Below, piece by piece: positions 24,921-32,120 of a stretch of 51,213 bases of DNA; positions within the stretch are counted from its first letter, which is position 1; the number at the start of each line of letters is the position of its first letter. The stretch comes from a virus. Made by a program: the position numbers and the translations under genes. The stretch lies in the IMG/VR virus record IMGVR_UViG_3300010939_000106, positions 1 through 51,213 of that record. One strand, given 5' to 3'. The notes beneath the pieces are model-generated. The model was not told where the DNA came from, did no database searches, and saw only the letters and a list, made by a program, of their open reading frames with translations.

Positions 24921-26432
24921 TCACCATGGCCGCCGCCCGCCGAAGGCCGCCAAGTCGTCAGCGTCGGGCTCCATGATCGCCCGCTCCGGAAGCCGCCGGC
25001 GATCCTGTTCCCGGCGCTGGTGCCCCCTCATCTCGTGATACTCGCCGCCGCCGGAGAGGGCATACTGCAGCCCATCGTGGGGATGGCTGAAGGCGTTCTT
25101 CTCCGGCTTCGGGTCGTACTCGGGCCCGCCCGAGCCGCGCCGGCGGCGGTAGCGGTAGCCCGAGTTGAAGCCCTTGCGGAGGATCCGGCAGCGCGGCGAC
25201 AGCACATAGCCCGGGATCTCGCCGTCGATCGACCGGGCGAGCGGCCCCCGGACCGCCTCGTGGCGGGCGATGATCTCCTGGGTCGGCGCCGGCTTGACCG
25301 CGAGCCCGATGCCCTTGAGCGCCTCCTCGACGATCTCCAGCCAAGTCTGCTCGCCGCCCTCGCTATCGGCGCCGTGAACAGTCTGCGGATCCGCCCATGC
25401 CGTGCCGGTGAAGCCGTCGTAGCGCTCGATCAGGAGCTGCACCAGCATCTTGGCGAACCGCCTCGGCCCGATCGACTCGTCCTCGCCGACGATGAGCTCA
25501 TCAAGGGTCCGCCACTGGCCGTTCGGCATATGCTGGTTGATGATCGCGGCGGGCGTCAGGCCGGCGTCGAGGCCGAGGACGAGCGGTATCCCGGCGACCG
25601 GCAGGAGCTCCCGGGCCGCGACGTGGCGGCTGTCGGACCACTCCGGATAGACCGGCTTGCCCTCGCGCGAATAGCCGAACTCGTTGCGGATATAGCGCCG
25701 GACATACCACTCCGGCTGCCCCTTGGCCTTCTCGCCGTAGTAGTCGTCACCAATCTTACTGTTCAGGTTCCGGAGATTCTCGGCCTGAGGCGAGAAGCCG
25801 CTCGGCTGGCGGAAGAAGGCGAAGCCCTCGGTCGGCTGGTCCAGGAACTCGCTGTAGGTCCAGTTGTCGGTGTCCGGGGCGTTCATGTCCAAGGTCACCA
25901 TCCAGTCGGTGGCCCCGCCCTCGTCCTTCGGCGGGTAGCGGTTGCACCGCCCGTAGACGTAGGTCAACACATCACGGGACAAGAGGTCCGCCTCGTTGAT
26001 GTAAGCCGAGGTGCCCTCATAGCCGCGCATGACATCCTCGATCTTGTGCTCGCCCAGGCCGATGAACTCGGCAATGATCTCGATCCTTCCCACCCCGTCG
26101 ATCTCGATCAGAACGGTGTGGGTGGCGGGCTGGCCGCCCGCGCCGCCGACCCACTGGCCCACGCTCTTCGGGAACCATCTGTTCCAGGTCGGGATCGTGG
26201 TCTTCTCAAGCTGCCGATAGGTGTCCCGGATGACCGGGAACTTGTAGCGCCGCACCCCGTCGATGGGCGAGGGGGCTTGACGGACCGCCATAAACACGTT
26301 CGCCATCAGGCAGCACGAGGTCTTGCCGCTCCCCTCCGGGCCCATGAGCAGCTTGACCCGGGCGGGGGAGTCCATGAAGGCCGCCGCCACCGGCCCCGGC
26401 GGGTCGAACCGGATGGAGAAGTCAGTCGCCAT
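24921..26432 (-). CDS. Terminase large subunit
   Basis: A 503-residue protein from ATG 26432, overlapping the previous stop as TGATG. Residues 31-38 form the Walker A motif GPEGSGKT. A Walker B-like segment, GTSAYINEADL, follows about 140 residues later. The C-terminal nuclease half shows LGLDAGL and WADPQ, plausible metal-binding aspartates of the RNase H-like fold. It would power DNA packaging and cut the concatemer. It is slightly shorter than T7 gp19 (586). The 31 residues upstream of this ATG are low-complexity and are not included. Confidence 0.9.
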   Translation of the reverse strand: MATDFSIRFDPPGPVAAAFMDSPARVKLLMGPEGSGKTSCCLMANVFMAVRQAPSPIDGVRRYKFPVIRDTYRQLEKTTIPTWNRWFPKSVGQWVGGAGGQPATHTVLIEIDGVGRIEIIAEFIGLGEHKIEDVMRGYEGTSAYINEADLLSRDVLTYVYGRCNRYPPKDEGGATDWMVTLDMNAPDTDNWTYSEFLDQPTEGFAFFRQPSGFSPQAENLRNLNSKIGDDYYGEKAKGQPEWYVRRYIRNEFGYSREGKPVYPEWSDSRHVAARELLPVAGIPLVLGLDAGLTPAAIINQHMPNGQWRTLDELIVGEDESIGPRRFAKMLVQLLIERYDGFTGTAWADPQTVHGADSEGGEQTWLEIVEEALKGIGLAVKPAPTQEIIARHEAVRGPLARSIDGEIPGYVLSPRCRILRKGFNSGYRYRRRRGSGGPEYDPKPEKNAFSHPHDGLQYALSGGGEYHEMRGHQRREQDRRRLPERAIMEPDADDLAAFGGRRPW

Positions 26433-27076
26433 CAGTCCGCCCGCCGGCGAAGCAGCCGCTGCGGCTGCGAAGACCGGACAGCCCGCTCGTCGGCCTGGCT
26501 TCGCCGAAGGCTTCGCCGGAGACACGCGAATGCCGTTCGCTCCACCCTCCGCAGTAGTGCTGCTATGGAGGCCAGACGCACCCTATCCCGCCGCCTGTGC
26601 AAATATCGCCAGCTTTCAGGCGGCCTTATCGGGACCATAGTCGGGAACTCGAGCCATACGTCTCCGTGGCGCGAGGCGAGACCCGGCGCCCCCTCAACCA
26701 CCACGGCAAGAACAGTTCCATCCTTTGGCGCGCCGGCCGGCCTACGATCCCTTGCCATCACCGGCTTTCGCCTCCATCGCCCGCTCGTGCCCGCTCCCGC
26801 CTTCGCCGCGCCCAGCCCGGCTGCAGCGCGATCGTTGTGCCGGCTTCGCCGCGATCGCGCCCTCGGCCGAGGATACCCAAGCTGCTTCCACCCTCCGCCC
26901 TTCGTCACCGAGCACAGCACCGGCCCGGCTTCGCCGAAGGCAAGCCCGGCTGATCTTAAATCAGCAGTTCGCACGGCTAAAAACGGCGGAAAACCAACCG
27001 CTCTCGGCAAACCGTTAGACTCCAAGCCGTTAGACTCTTGCTCGCCGCAACGCCCTAAGTTGTTGAAATCATTCAT
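26432..27076 (-). CDS. Low-complexity protein between the terminase subunits
   Basis: A 214-residue frame coupled on both sides: ATG 27076 overlaps the upstream stop after GGAAGG, and its TGA overlaps the large-terminase ATG. The N-terminal part is repetitive, with two ESNGL units and GEAGP-type units that come from short dispersed DNA repeats. A more protein-like segment around residues 110-165 reads APKDGTVLAVVVEGAPG and then HGDVWLEFP. The tail is Arg-rich. It may be a real small protein enlarged by repeat insertion. Function unknown. Confidence 0.45.
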   Translation of the reverse strand: MNDFNNLGRCGEQESNGLESNGLPRAVGFPPFLAVRTADLRSAGLAFGEAGPVLCSVTKGGGWKQLGYPRPRARSRRSRHNDRAAAGLGAAKAGAGTSGRWRRKPVMARDRRPAGAPKDGTVLAVVVEGAPGLASRHGDVWLEFPTMVPIRPPESWRYLHRRRDRVRLASIAALLRRVERTAFACLRRSLRRSQADERAVRSSQPQRLLRRRAD

Positions 27077-27707
27077 TTCCGCCTTCCTCGCCGGATTCAT
27101 CGATCACTTGCCCTTCGATCACCACCACGCCGCCCGCTTCCTCCCTCACCCCTTCGCCCGCACCGCCGCCACCCGACACTCCGCCGCCACCCGGCACTCT
27201 GCCGCCACCCGGCAAGTCGCCCCCGATCACCAGCGTCACGACGCCGCGCGCATCGACCTGGACCGCCAGCGGCTGCTTCTGATGCACATACGGCGCGAGC
27301 TCCTTCGCGGCCAGAAGCTGCAGCTTGAACGCCTCCCCCTTGGTGATGGACAACTCCTTCGCCAGCTGATCGACCGGCCGCGAATAGGTCTCGGCGAGCA
27401 CCAACAGCGGCGGCCGCCGGCCGCGCAGGAGATAGTCAACCCACTCATCCGTCCGCTTGTTGCGCGACCCTTTGGGCCGGCCCGGCCCGCGAACCTGCGG
27501 TTGGCCTCCCTGCGGTTGGCCTTCCACCCCTCCCCTGTCCTCGCCTTGCTGGCCACCCTCCGGCTCGACGACAATCGGCAGCGGCATCTGCTCCGCCTGG
27601 CCCAGGTGTGGCGGCGAGATCACGTTGCCGACCGCGTCCAGCGCCGCGCTCAGCCCGACCTTGCCCTCGCCCTCGCTGCCTTTCCCGCCGCGCTTGTCAT
27701 CCGTCAT
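27069..27707 (-). CDS. Putative terminase small subunit
   Basis: A 212-residue protein. A Gly/Gln-rich N-terminal linker leads to an AT-hook-like GRPKGSRNKRTDEW at about residues 75-88. Next comes a helical region with LAETYSRPVDQLAKELS and LAAKELAPYVHQKQP, then a Gly-rich tail. This arrangement is common for proteins encoded just before the large terminase, which bind DNA and start packaging. The Gly/Gln region includes two copies of a 15-base repeat (27494-27523). A 118-bp palindrome lies 38 bases upstream of its ATG. Confidence 0.65.
   Translation of the reverse strand: MTDDKRGGKGSEGEGKVGLSAALDAVGNVISPPHLGQAEQMPLPIVVEPEGGQQGEDRGGVEGQPQGGQPQVRGPGRPKGSRNKRTDEWVDYLLRGRRPPLLVLAETYSRPVDQLAKELSITKGEAFKLQLLAAKELAPYVHQKQPLAVQVDARGVVTLVIGGDLPGGGRVPGGGGVSGGGGAGEGVREEAGGVVVIEGQVIDESGEEGGNE
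27494..27523. repeat. Two 15-base repeats CCTGCGGTTGGCCTY
   Basis: CCTGCGGTTGGCCTC is followed by CCTGCGGTTGGCCTT. Three related copies lie in the helicase gene at 29359-29403. Unit length is a multiple of three, so the coding frame is kept. Confidence 0.75.
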
Positions 27708-27744
27708 CGAATAAACACCTGATATTTAATTGCTTTCCGCTCTC

Positions 27745-27862
27745 AGGGAGACTAATGAGACACTCCATGCCGCTTCTAAACGTTAACCACTGTTACACGC
27801 GCACACACACGTAACAGCCCTTAACCAAAACACCCGGCGTGGAATGTCTCGCCAGTCTCCCT
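27745..27862. repeat. 118-bp imperfect palindrome upstream of the terminase genes
   Basis: Two 59-base arms centred between 27803 and 27804 pair with no gaps. Matched blocks, from outside in: AGGGAGACT (9), GAGACA (6), TCCA (4), GCCG (4), GTTAA (5) and CTGTTAC (7), each facing its exact complement; about 38 of 59 positions pair. The right arm ends 6 bases from the stop codon of the upstream gene, and the left arm ends 37 bases from the small-terminase ATG, so the structure fills the gap. It could be a packaging or replication site, a multi-operator region, or a remnant inverted-repeat element. Confidence 0.85.
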
Positions 27863-27868
27863 TATGCT

Positions 27869-28384
27869 TCACAACTGGTCTCTCCTAGCCGCTTTCAACC
27901 GCAACCCGCAATGCGCCCTCACCCCGCCGTGCCGCCGGCACCGCCGATAGCCGCGAGCGGCGAGTGCCCGGCAGAAGGCCCGCTTGCCGGCGAACTCCCC
28001 CGCTGCCTCGGCCCATGCGCTCCAACTTTCGTAGAGCTCGCCCACAGTTGCCACCACACCCCGGCCTCTCGCGCAACAATCCTTGATCCAATCGCCGACG
28101 GCCGCCCTAACCTCGGTATCGTCTACGGTCCGGAGCACCTCATCCGCTCCAATAAGCGCTAGTCCGCGATGCGCCCTCACACCGCCAAGCAGGCGGCAGC
28201 GCTCGAACCTGTGCCGGGTGAGCAGCCGACCCAACTGGCGCTTGCTGACCGGCTCATAATTCCCACCCCGCGACCAATCCATCCAGCTCGCATGAAGATC
28301 GGCGATCGCCGTCGTGGCATCGACCACGGCGACCGTGATGCACGCCCGCATCCACAGCTTGAACGCCGCCTCCGCCACCAGCAT
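27869..28384 (-). CDS. Tandem repeat of the helicase C-terminal winged-helix-like domain
   Basis: ATG 28384 lies about 7 bases after GGGAG and one base after the helicase stop. The 171-residue product holds two copies (about residues 10-78 and 97-163) of one domain: a helix with a SWxxW pattern, a helix with GRLLTRHRF or CRALAARGY, and a final GGVRAHRGL or GGVRAHCGL strand. The same domain ends the adjacent D5-type helicase (its residues 429-500). In P4-type primases this region is a DNA-binding winged helix. The protein could bind origin DNA or compete with the helicase. An earlier ATG at 28405 is possible. Confidence 0.65.
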   Translation of the reverse strand: MLVAEAAFKLWMRACITVAVVDATTAIADLHASWMDWSRGGNYEPVSKRQLGRLLTRHRFERCRLLGGVRAHRGLALIGADEVLRTVDDTEVRAAVGDWIKDCCARGRGVVATVGELYESWSAWAEAAGEFAGKRAFCRALAARGYRRCRRHGGVRAHCGLRLKAARRDQL

Positions 28385-28385
28385 C

Positions 28386-29948
28386 TCAGTGCTCCCACGG
28401 CTCATCGCTAGTGCTGTCGGCCAGGCTCAGGTTCTGCTGGCCGCCCTCCTTGAGACCGATCCCGCTGAAGCCATGCTGTCCGCCGGTGAACCGGCGCGGC
28501 TTGAAGCCGCGCGCCTTGAGCGCGTCGGCGAACTGCCGCTCCTTACCAATCCATTCCTTCGCCACCTCGGCCCACGCCCTCCAATCGCCGAACAGCTCGC
28601 GCGTCAACGCGGCCTGATCCACGCCGACCGCGCAGCGCTCCTCGATCCAGCGGCCGATCACGTCCTCGGCCTCGAAGTAATCCCCCGTCGCGGCGCGGAC
28701 CGCGTCGGGCGGAGAGAGCCCGATCTTCTGCCAGTCGAGCGCCCCCTCGACCGCCCACGCCAGGATCCCGGGCCACTCCCGCTTGAGCCTGTCCGAGAGC
28801 TTCTTGTCGGGCTTGGGCGGCACATGCTGGAACGGCACGATGTTCAGGCGCCGGCGCATCGCCGCGTCGACGCTCCTCACCGTCGGGCGATAATTCCCGG
28901 CCATGAACAGCTTGAAGGTGGGCAAGAAGCTGAAGAAGTCCTGGCGCATCTGGCGCGCGGTGATCCGGTCGCCGCCGGTGATCGCCTTCAATTTCGCCTC
29001 GTCCCAGCGCCGCCCCTCCTCGGTCTCGGTCGCGATCACCAGCCGCCGCCCGGCCAGCATCGCCAGCTCGGTCGGATGGCGCTCGCCGCGGCTCACCGTG
29101 AACACGTCCATCGGCGCCGTCGTCGCATAGTCCCCCATGATTCCCGACAACGCGTTCAAAAACACGCTCTTGCCCGCCCCGCCGGGGCCGAAGGCGAAGA
29201 ACACCGCGTGTTCCTCGATCGAGCCCGTCAGGCAATAGCCGGCGATCCGCTTGAGATACGCCTGGAGCTCCTTGTCGCCCCCGGTCGCCTCGTGCAGGTA
29301 GCGCTCCCACCTCGGCGCCGCCGCGCTGAGCATCGCGTCCTTGAGCCCGCCGCTTGAACCTGCGGTTGGCTTTCCTGCGGTTAGCCTTCCTGCGGTTAGC
29401 CTAGGCCCGACCGGCGTGATCCTGGTCATCTTGGCCGCCGGGTCGTGCGGGCTCGCCCGCCCGGTCGCGAGGTCGACGATCCCCTCGGGCGTGTTCAGGG
29501 TCATCGGGTTGACATCGAACTCCTCGAGGCTCGCGGCGTGGCGCCGGTCGGTCCCGGCGAGCGTGGCGATGGCGTAGATCGTCTTCTTCGACGACACCTG
29601 GGCCGCCGAGTGCGGGGTCGGGCAGTGCCCCGCCGCGGTGCGGCAGATCCGGCGCGCCACGTCCCACAACTTCTTGGTCTTCTCCGGGGCCCACCGCTTG
29701 CCGTCCCAGCGGAGCCAGACATCGCTCGCGCCCAGGTGCAGCCACTTGCCCTCGAGCCGGTCGGACAGCATGAGCGCCAGGGCGTCGTCGGAGAACTGGA
29801 TCGGTCGCTCTTGGCTGTCCGGCGGCTCGCCTTCAGACCCGCCGCCGGACCTGCGGTCAGCATCCAAGCCGCTGATCTCCGCCGCCCCGGCCTGGTCGAG
29901 ATGCAACCGCACCACCTTGGCGCCCTTGCCCGCCTTTTCATCCGCCAT
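28386..29948 (-). CDS. D5/P4-family replicative helicase (primase C-terminal type)
   Basis: A 520-residue superfamily 3 helicase. Residues 50-165 resemble the D5_N region; Walker A GPGGAGKS is at 254-261, a Walker B-type RRLVIATETE at 301-310, and a sensor stretch FKLFMAGNYRP at about 345-355. The C-terminal winged helix spans about 429-500. It lacks the primase polymerase domain, which matches the separate CHC2 primase two genes upstream. Residues 183-197 are three copies of an LTAG/PTAG unit coded by a 15-base DNA repeat. It would unwind phage DNA at the fork. Confidence 0.9.
   Translation of the reverse strand: MADEKAGKGAKVVRLHLDQAGAAEISGLDADRRSGGGSEGEPPDSQERPIQFSDDALALMLSDRLEGKWLHLGASDVWLRWDGKRWAPEKTKKLWDVARRICRTAAGHCPTPHSAAQVSSKKTIYAIATLAGTDRRHAASLEEFDVNPMTLNTPEGIVDLATGRASPHDPAAKMTRITPVGPRLTAGRLTAGKPTAGSSGGLKDAMLSAAAPRWERYLHEATGGDKELQAYLKRIAGYCLTGSIEEHAVFFAFGPGGAGKSVFLNALSGIMGDYATTAPMDVFTVSRGERHPTELAMLAGRRLVIATETEEGRRWDEAKLKAITGGDRITARQMRQDFFSFLPTFKLFMAGNYRPTVRSVDAAMRRRLNIVPFQHVPPKPDKKLSDRLKREWPGILAWAVEGALDWQKIGLSPPDAVRAATGDYFEAEDVIGRWIEERCAVGVDQAALTRELFGDWRAWAEVAKEWIGKERQFADALKARGFKPRRFTGGQHGFSGIGLKEGGQQNLSLADSTSDEPWEH
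29359..29403. repeat. Three 15-base repeats inside the helicase gene
   Basis: Units CCTGCGGTTGGCTTT, CCTGCGGTTAGCCTT and CCTGCGGTTAGCCTA are joined head to tail and encode the LTAG/PTAG run. They are related to 27494-27523 in the small-terminase gene. Confidence 0.8.
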
Positions 29949-30384
29949 GATCAGCTTTCAGTGTACGGCCACGCTTTGGCTGACGGCTGACGGCTGACGG
30001 CTCGCTTTCAAGGTTCTTGCATATCCACCTCACCAGCTTGGGATTGTCGCGGAAGACCGTCGCGAAGCCGTTGCTAAAGAGGAGCGCGGCTTGTTCCTGG
30101 CCGATCATCTCATTGTCGCCGCGGCCCCATACCGACCAGATCGCGTGGCTTAGCTCGTGCAGCATGGTGCTCGCCACATTATGGGCATCGAGGCCAAGGT
30201 CGATCCAGATATAGCCGAGGCTGCTGCTGCACGACCCGAACTTCTGCTCGTTGACGGCCTGGGCATGATCGGCCAGATATACCTCGTAGTCGCGGAAGCC
30301 GATCTTGATTCGTCCGGGCGGCTTGCCGCGCGTGGCCCGGCTTGGCGGGATCGTCGGGTTGATCATGGGCTTTTCCTCACTCAT
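29938..30384 (-). CDS. Small zinc metallopeptidase-like protein
   Basis: A 148-residue protein with HELSH at residues 76-80, the HExxH zinc-binding and catalytic motif, followed by acidic residues near 92-97 that could supply the third ligand. This resembles compact ImmA/IrrE-type or SprT-like phage peptidases, which cleave repressors or remodel host proteins. ATG 30384 overlaps the methyltransferase stop (ATGA) and has GGAGG 4 bases upstream. Residues 129-136 (PSAVSRQP) are translated heptamer repeat. The stop lies 11 bases inside the helicase gene. Confidence 0.75.
   Translation of the reverse strand: MSEEKPMINPTIPPSRATRGKPPGRIKIGFRDYEVYLADHAQAVNEQKFGSCSSSLGYIWIDLGLDAHNVASTMLHELSHAIWSVWGRGDNEMIGQEQAALLFSNGFATVFRDNPKLVRWICKNLESEPSAVSRQPKRGRTLKADHGG
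29979..30002. repeat. GCTGACG repeat inside the metallopeptidase gene
   Basis: About 3.4 heptamer copies lie in the 3' part of the gene and encode SAVSRQP on the minus strand. Three heptamers make seven codons, so only multiples of three keep the frame. Confidence 0.85.
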
Positions 30385-32120
30385 CCAACCTCCGCGAGTA
30401 ATGGCTCGGCGTTCGCCTCAAAATCGTCGATGCGCCGGCCGATCCAGCCCATGACCGGCACCGCCATCGCGTTCCCTATCGCGCGGTAGCGCGGCCCGTC
30501 GGGGCAGTCCTCGGCGGGCCTGCCGCGCCAGGGGATCCGGGTGAACCCACGCGGGAAACCTTGGAGGGCCTCGCACTCCTCGACCGTTAATCTGCGGACT
30601 GCGTAAGTTCCATGTGTTGGTTGACCTTGACCGCCATCGGATTGCCCCACTTCTTCCAGCGTTGATAGTGCTTGTCGCAGTAGCCGTGACCCTTCATCGG
30701 CTTTCCGCAGACAACGCACGAGGCGCGCCGCCGGTGAAGGCGCATATGGCAGGAGCGACAGAGCCGCTCCAAGTTCTCCGGCGAGTTGTTCAGATGGTCG
30801 CCATCCCTGTGGTGGACGTCCAAGGCATCCGGCGCGCCACAGCGAGAGCACGACCCCTTCGGGACAACCTTGCGCGAATGCCAGTGCATAGTCGACCAGT
30901 CCGTGCTTCGGCTCGGTCGGGCATCGAACGCCGCGGCCATGCAGGAACGATCGCAGTATTTCCGGCGCCGGAAGTGAAGCAACGACTCCAAGACCCCATT
31001 CCTGAAACGCTTGCGCTCCAACCGCTTGTCGCAATGTGCGCAGTAGCGCAACGGTGTCGGCTTCCTCGGATAGGCCATAATTGTCCTCCGTCTTGCAGGA
31101 GAATGCGATGGCCGGAACGCCGCTCGTGATCCCGCCATCACCACGTCTCAGGCTTGGCAGATGTGTACCCACGTTCCCCCCGTCGCATTGCACCGGCACC
31201 AGCGGCGGGCCGCGCAAGATCGACTGATCCATGCCGTCCTCGCTGGCGTCCGCGCCCTCGGCGGTCAAGGCATGGCACACGAACGTCTCGGACGCGAAGT
31301 CCTGGCGGCCGTGCGCCCCCGTGTGGGCGGTGCGGGCGGTGGCCACGTCTAGCGGCCCTCGCGTCCGGTTGCCGCCATAGGCGAGGACGGCGTTTCGCAT
31401 CCGGCCGTCCTTGCCGGCGGCCGCCCCGCCGTGCTTTCCAAGGCTCGCCGTAATTGGATCGGCAACTCCTTGCCCCGCCGCGCGGCGCGGCGCAGGATGC
31501 CCCGACAGGCTTTCGGGCTCAAAAAGTACCGCCGCAGATGGTCGCCAGTCTCCAAGATATCCGACAACGAAGACGCGACGGCGGCGCTGGGGGACTCCGA
31601 AATATTGAGCGTCAAGCACTCGCCAGCAGCCAAGATACCCGCTGTCCCGTAGCGTGCTGAGGAAGGCCGCGAAATCACTGTTTTCGATAAATTCCATAAA
31701 TCCCCCTGACTGTCCCGGCTGTCCCGGCGGTATTTCGTCCGCCGATGCACCGCTCCAATTGGACAGGAGGCCGGGGACGTTCTCGAATACCAGCCAGCGG
31801 GGCCGAAGCTCGCGAGCCACGCGAAGATAGACCAGCGCCAGGTTGCCGCGCGGGTCGTCCAGGCCGAGCCGTTTGCCGGCGACCGAGAACGACTGGCAGG
31901 GCGTTCCTGCGATAAGAAGGTCAACTGGCCCATGATCCCGCGCCCTTTCCGCGAAGTCCGGTGCCGCCACGTCGCCCAGGTTCGGCGCGTCCGGCCAGTG
32001 GTGCGCCAGGACGGCGGAGCAGAACCGGTCGGTCTCGGCGATCCACGCCGGCGGCCCCCACAGATCCGCCCACGCCAGCTCCGGCGCGCCGATCCCTGAA
32101 AAGCACGACGCCCATTTCAC
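30381..32120 (-). CDS. DNA cytosine-5 methyltransferase (Dcm-type) with nested HNH gene
   Basis: A 579-residue protein. Motif I, FSGIGAPE, is at residues 7-14; the catalytic PCQS is at 74-77, with Cys75 the nucleophile; ENV is at 113-115; and QRRRRVFVVGYLG is motif VIII near 195. The C-terminal motif IX/X region has RRLTVEECEALQGFP and RYRAIGNAM. It would methylate phage DNA, probably against host restriction. Residues about 348-511 are extra: this part of the gene also encodes an HNH protein in another frame. The ATG overlaps the primase stop. Target specificity is unknown. Confidence 0.9.
   Translation of the reverse strand: MKWASCFSGIGAPELAWADLWGPPAWIAETDRFCSAVLAHHWPDAPNLGDVAAPDFAERARDHGPVDLLIAGTPCQSFSVAGKRLGLDDPRGNLALVYLRVARELRPRWLVFENVPGLLSNWSGASADEIPPGQPGQSGGFMEFIENSDFAAFLSTLRDSGYLGCWRVLDAQYFGVPQRRRRVFVVGYLGDWRPSAAVLFEPESLSGHPAPRRAAGQGVADPITASLGKHGGAAAGKDGRMRNAVLAYGGNRTRGPLDVATARTAHTGAHGRQDFASETFVCHALTAEGADASEDGMDQSILRGPPLVPVQCDGGNVGTHLPSLRRGDGGITSGVPAIAFSCKTEDNYGLSEEADTVALLRTLRQAVGAQAFQEWGLGVVASLPAPEILRSFLHGRGVRCPTEPKHGLVDYALAFAQGCPEGVVLSLWRAGCLGRPPQGWRPSEQLAGELGAALSLLPYAPSPAARLVRCLRKADEGSRLLRQALSTLEEVGQSDGGQGQPTHGTYAVRRLTVEECEALQGFPRGFTRIPWRGRPAEDCPDGPRYRAIGNAMAVPVMGWIGRRIDDFEANAEPLLAEVG
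30587..31078 (-). CDS. HNH endonuclease nested in the cytosine methyltransferase gene
   Basis: A 163-residue protein in a different frame of the same strand as the methyltransferase. Its ATG at 31078 has a textbook GGAGG 6 bases upstream. It has zinc-binding pairs (YCAHC near the start, SCSRCG in the middle, LCRSC, then CVVCGKP and YCDKHY) and the HNH core VHHRDGDHLNNSPENLERLC. These features cannot arise by chance, so the frame is coding. It begins after the methyltransferase target-recognition region and ends just before RRLTVEEC. It is probably a homing-type nuclease that entered the gene while keeping the host frame open. Confidence 0.85.
   Translation of the reverse strand: MAYPRKPTPLRYCAHCDKRLERKRFRNGVLESLLHFRRRKYCDRSCMAAAFDARPSRSTDWSTMHWHSRKVVPKGSCSRCGAPDALDVHHRDGDHLNNSPENLERLCRSCHMRLHRRRASCVVCGKPMKGHGYCDKHYQRWKKWGNPMAVKVNQHMELTQSAD

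Noticed and set aside
24822-27722. A 966-codon plus-strand frame opposite the terminase genes
   Set aside because: Antisense to the terminase large subunit, whose motifs are clear; the plus-strand product is low-complexity.
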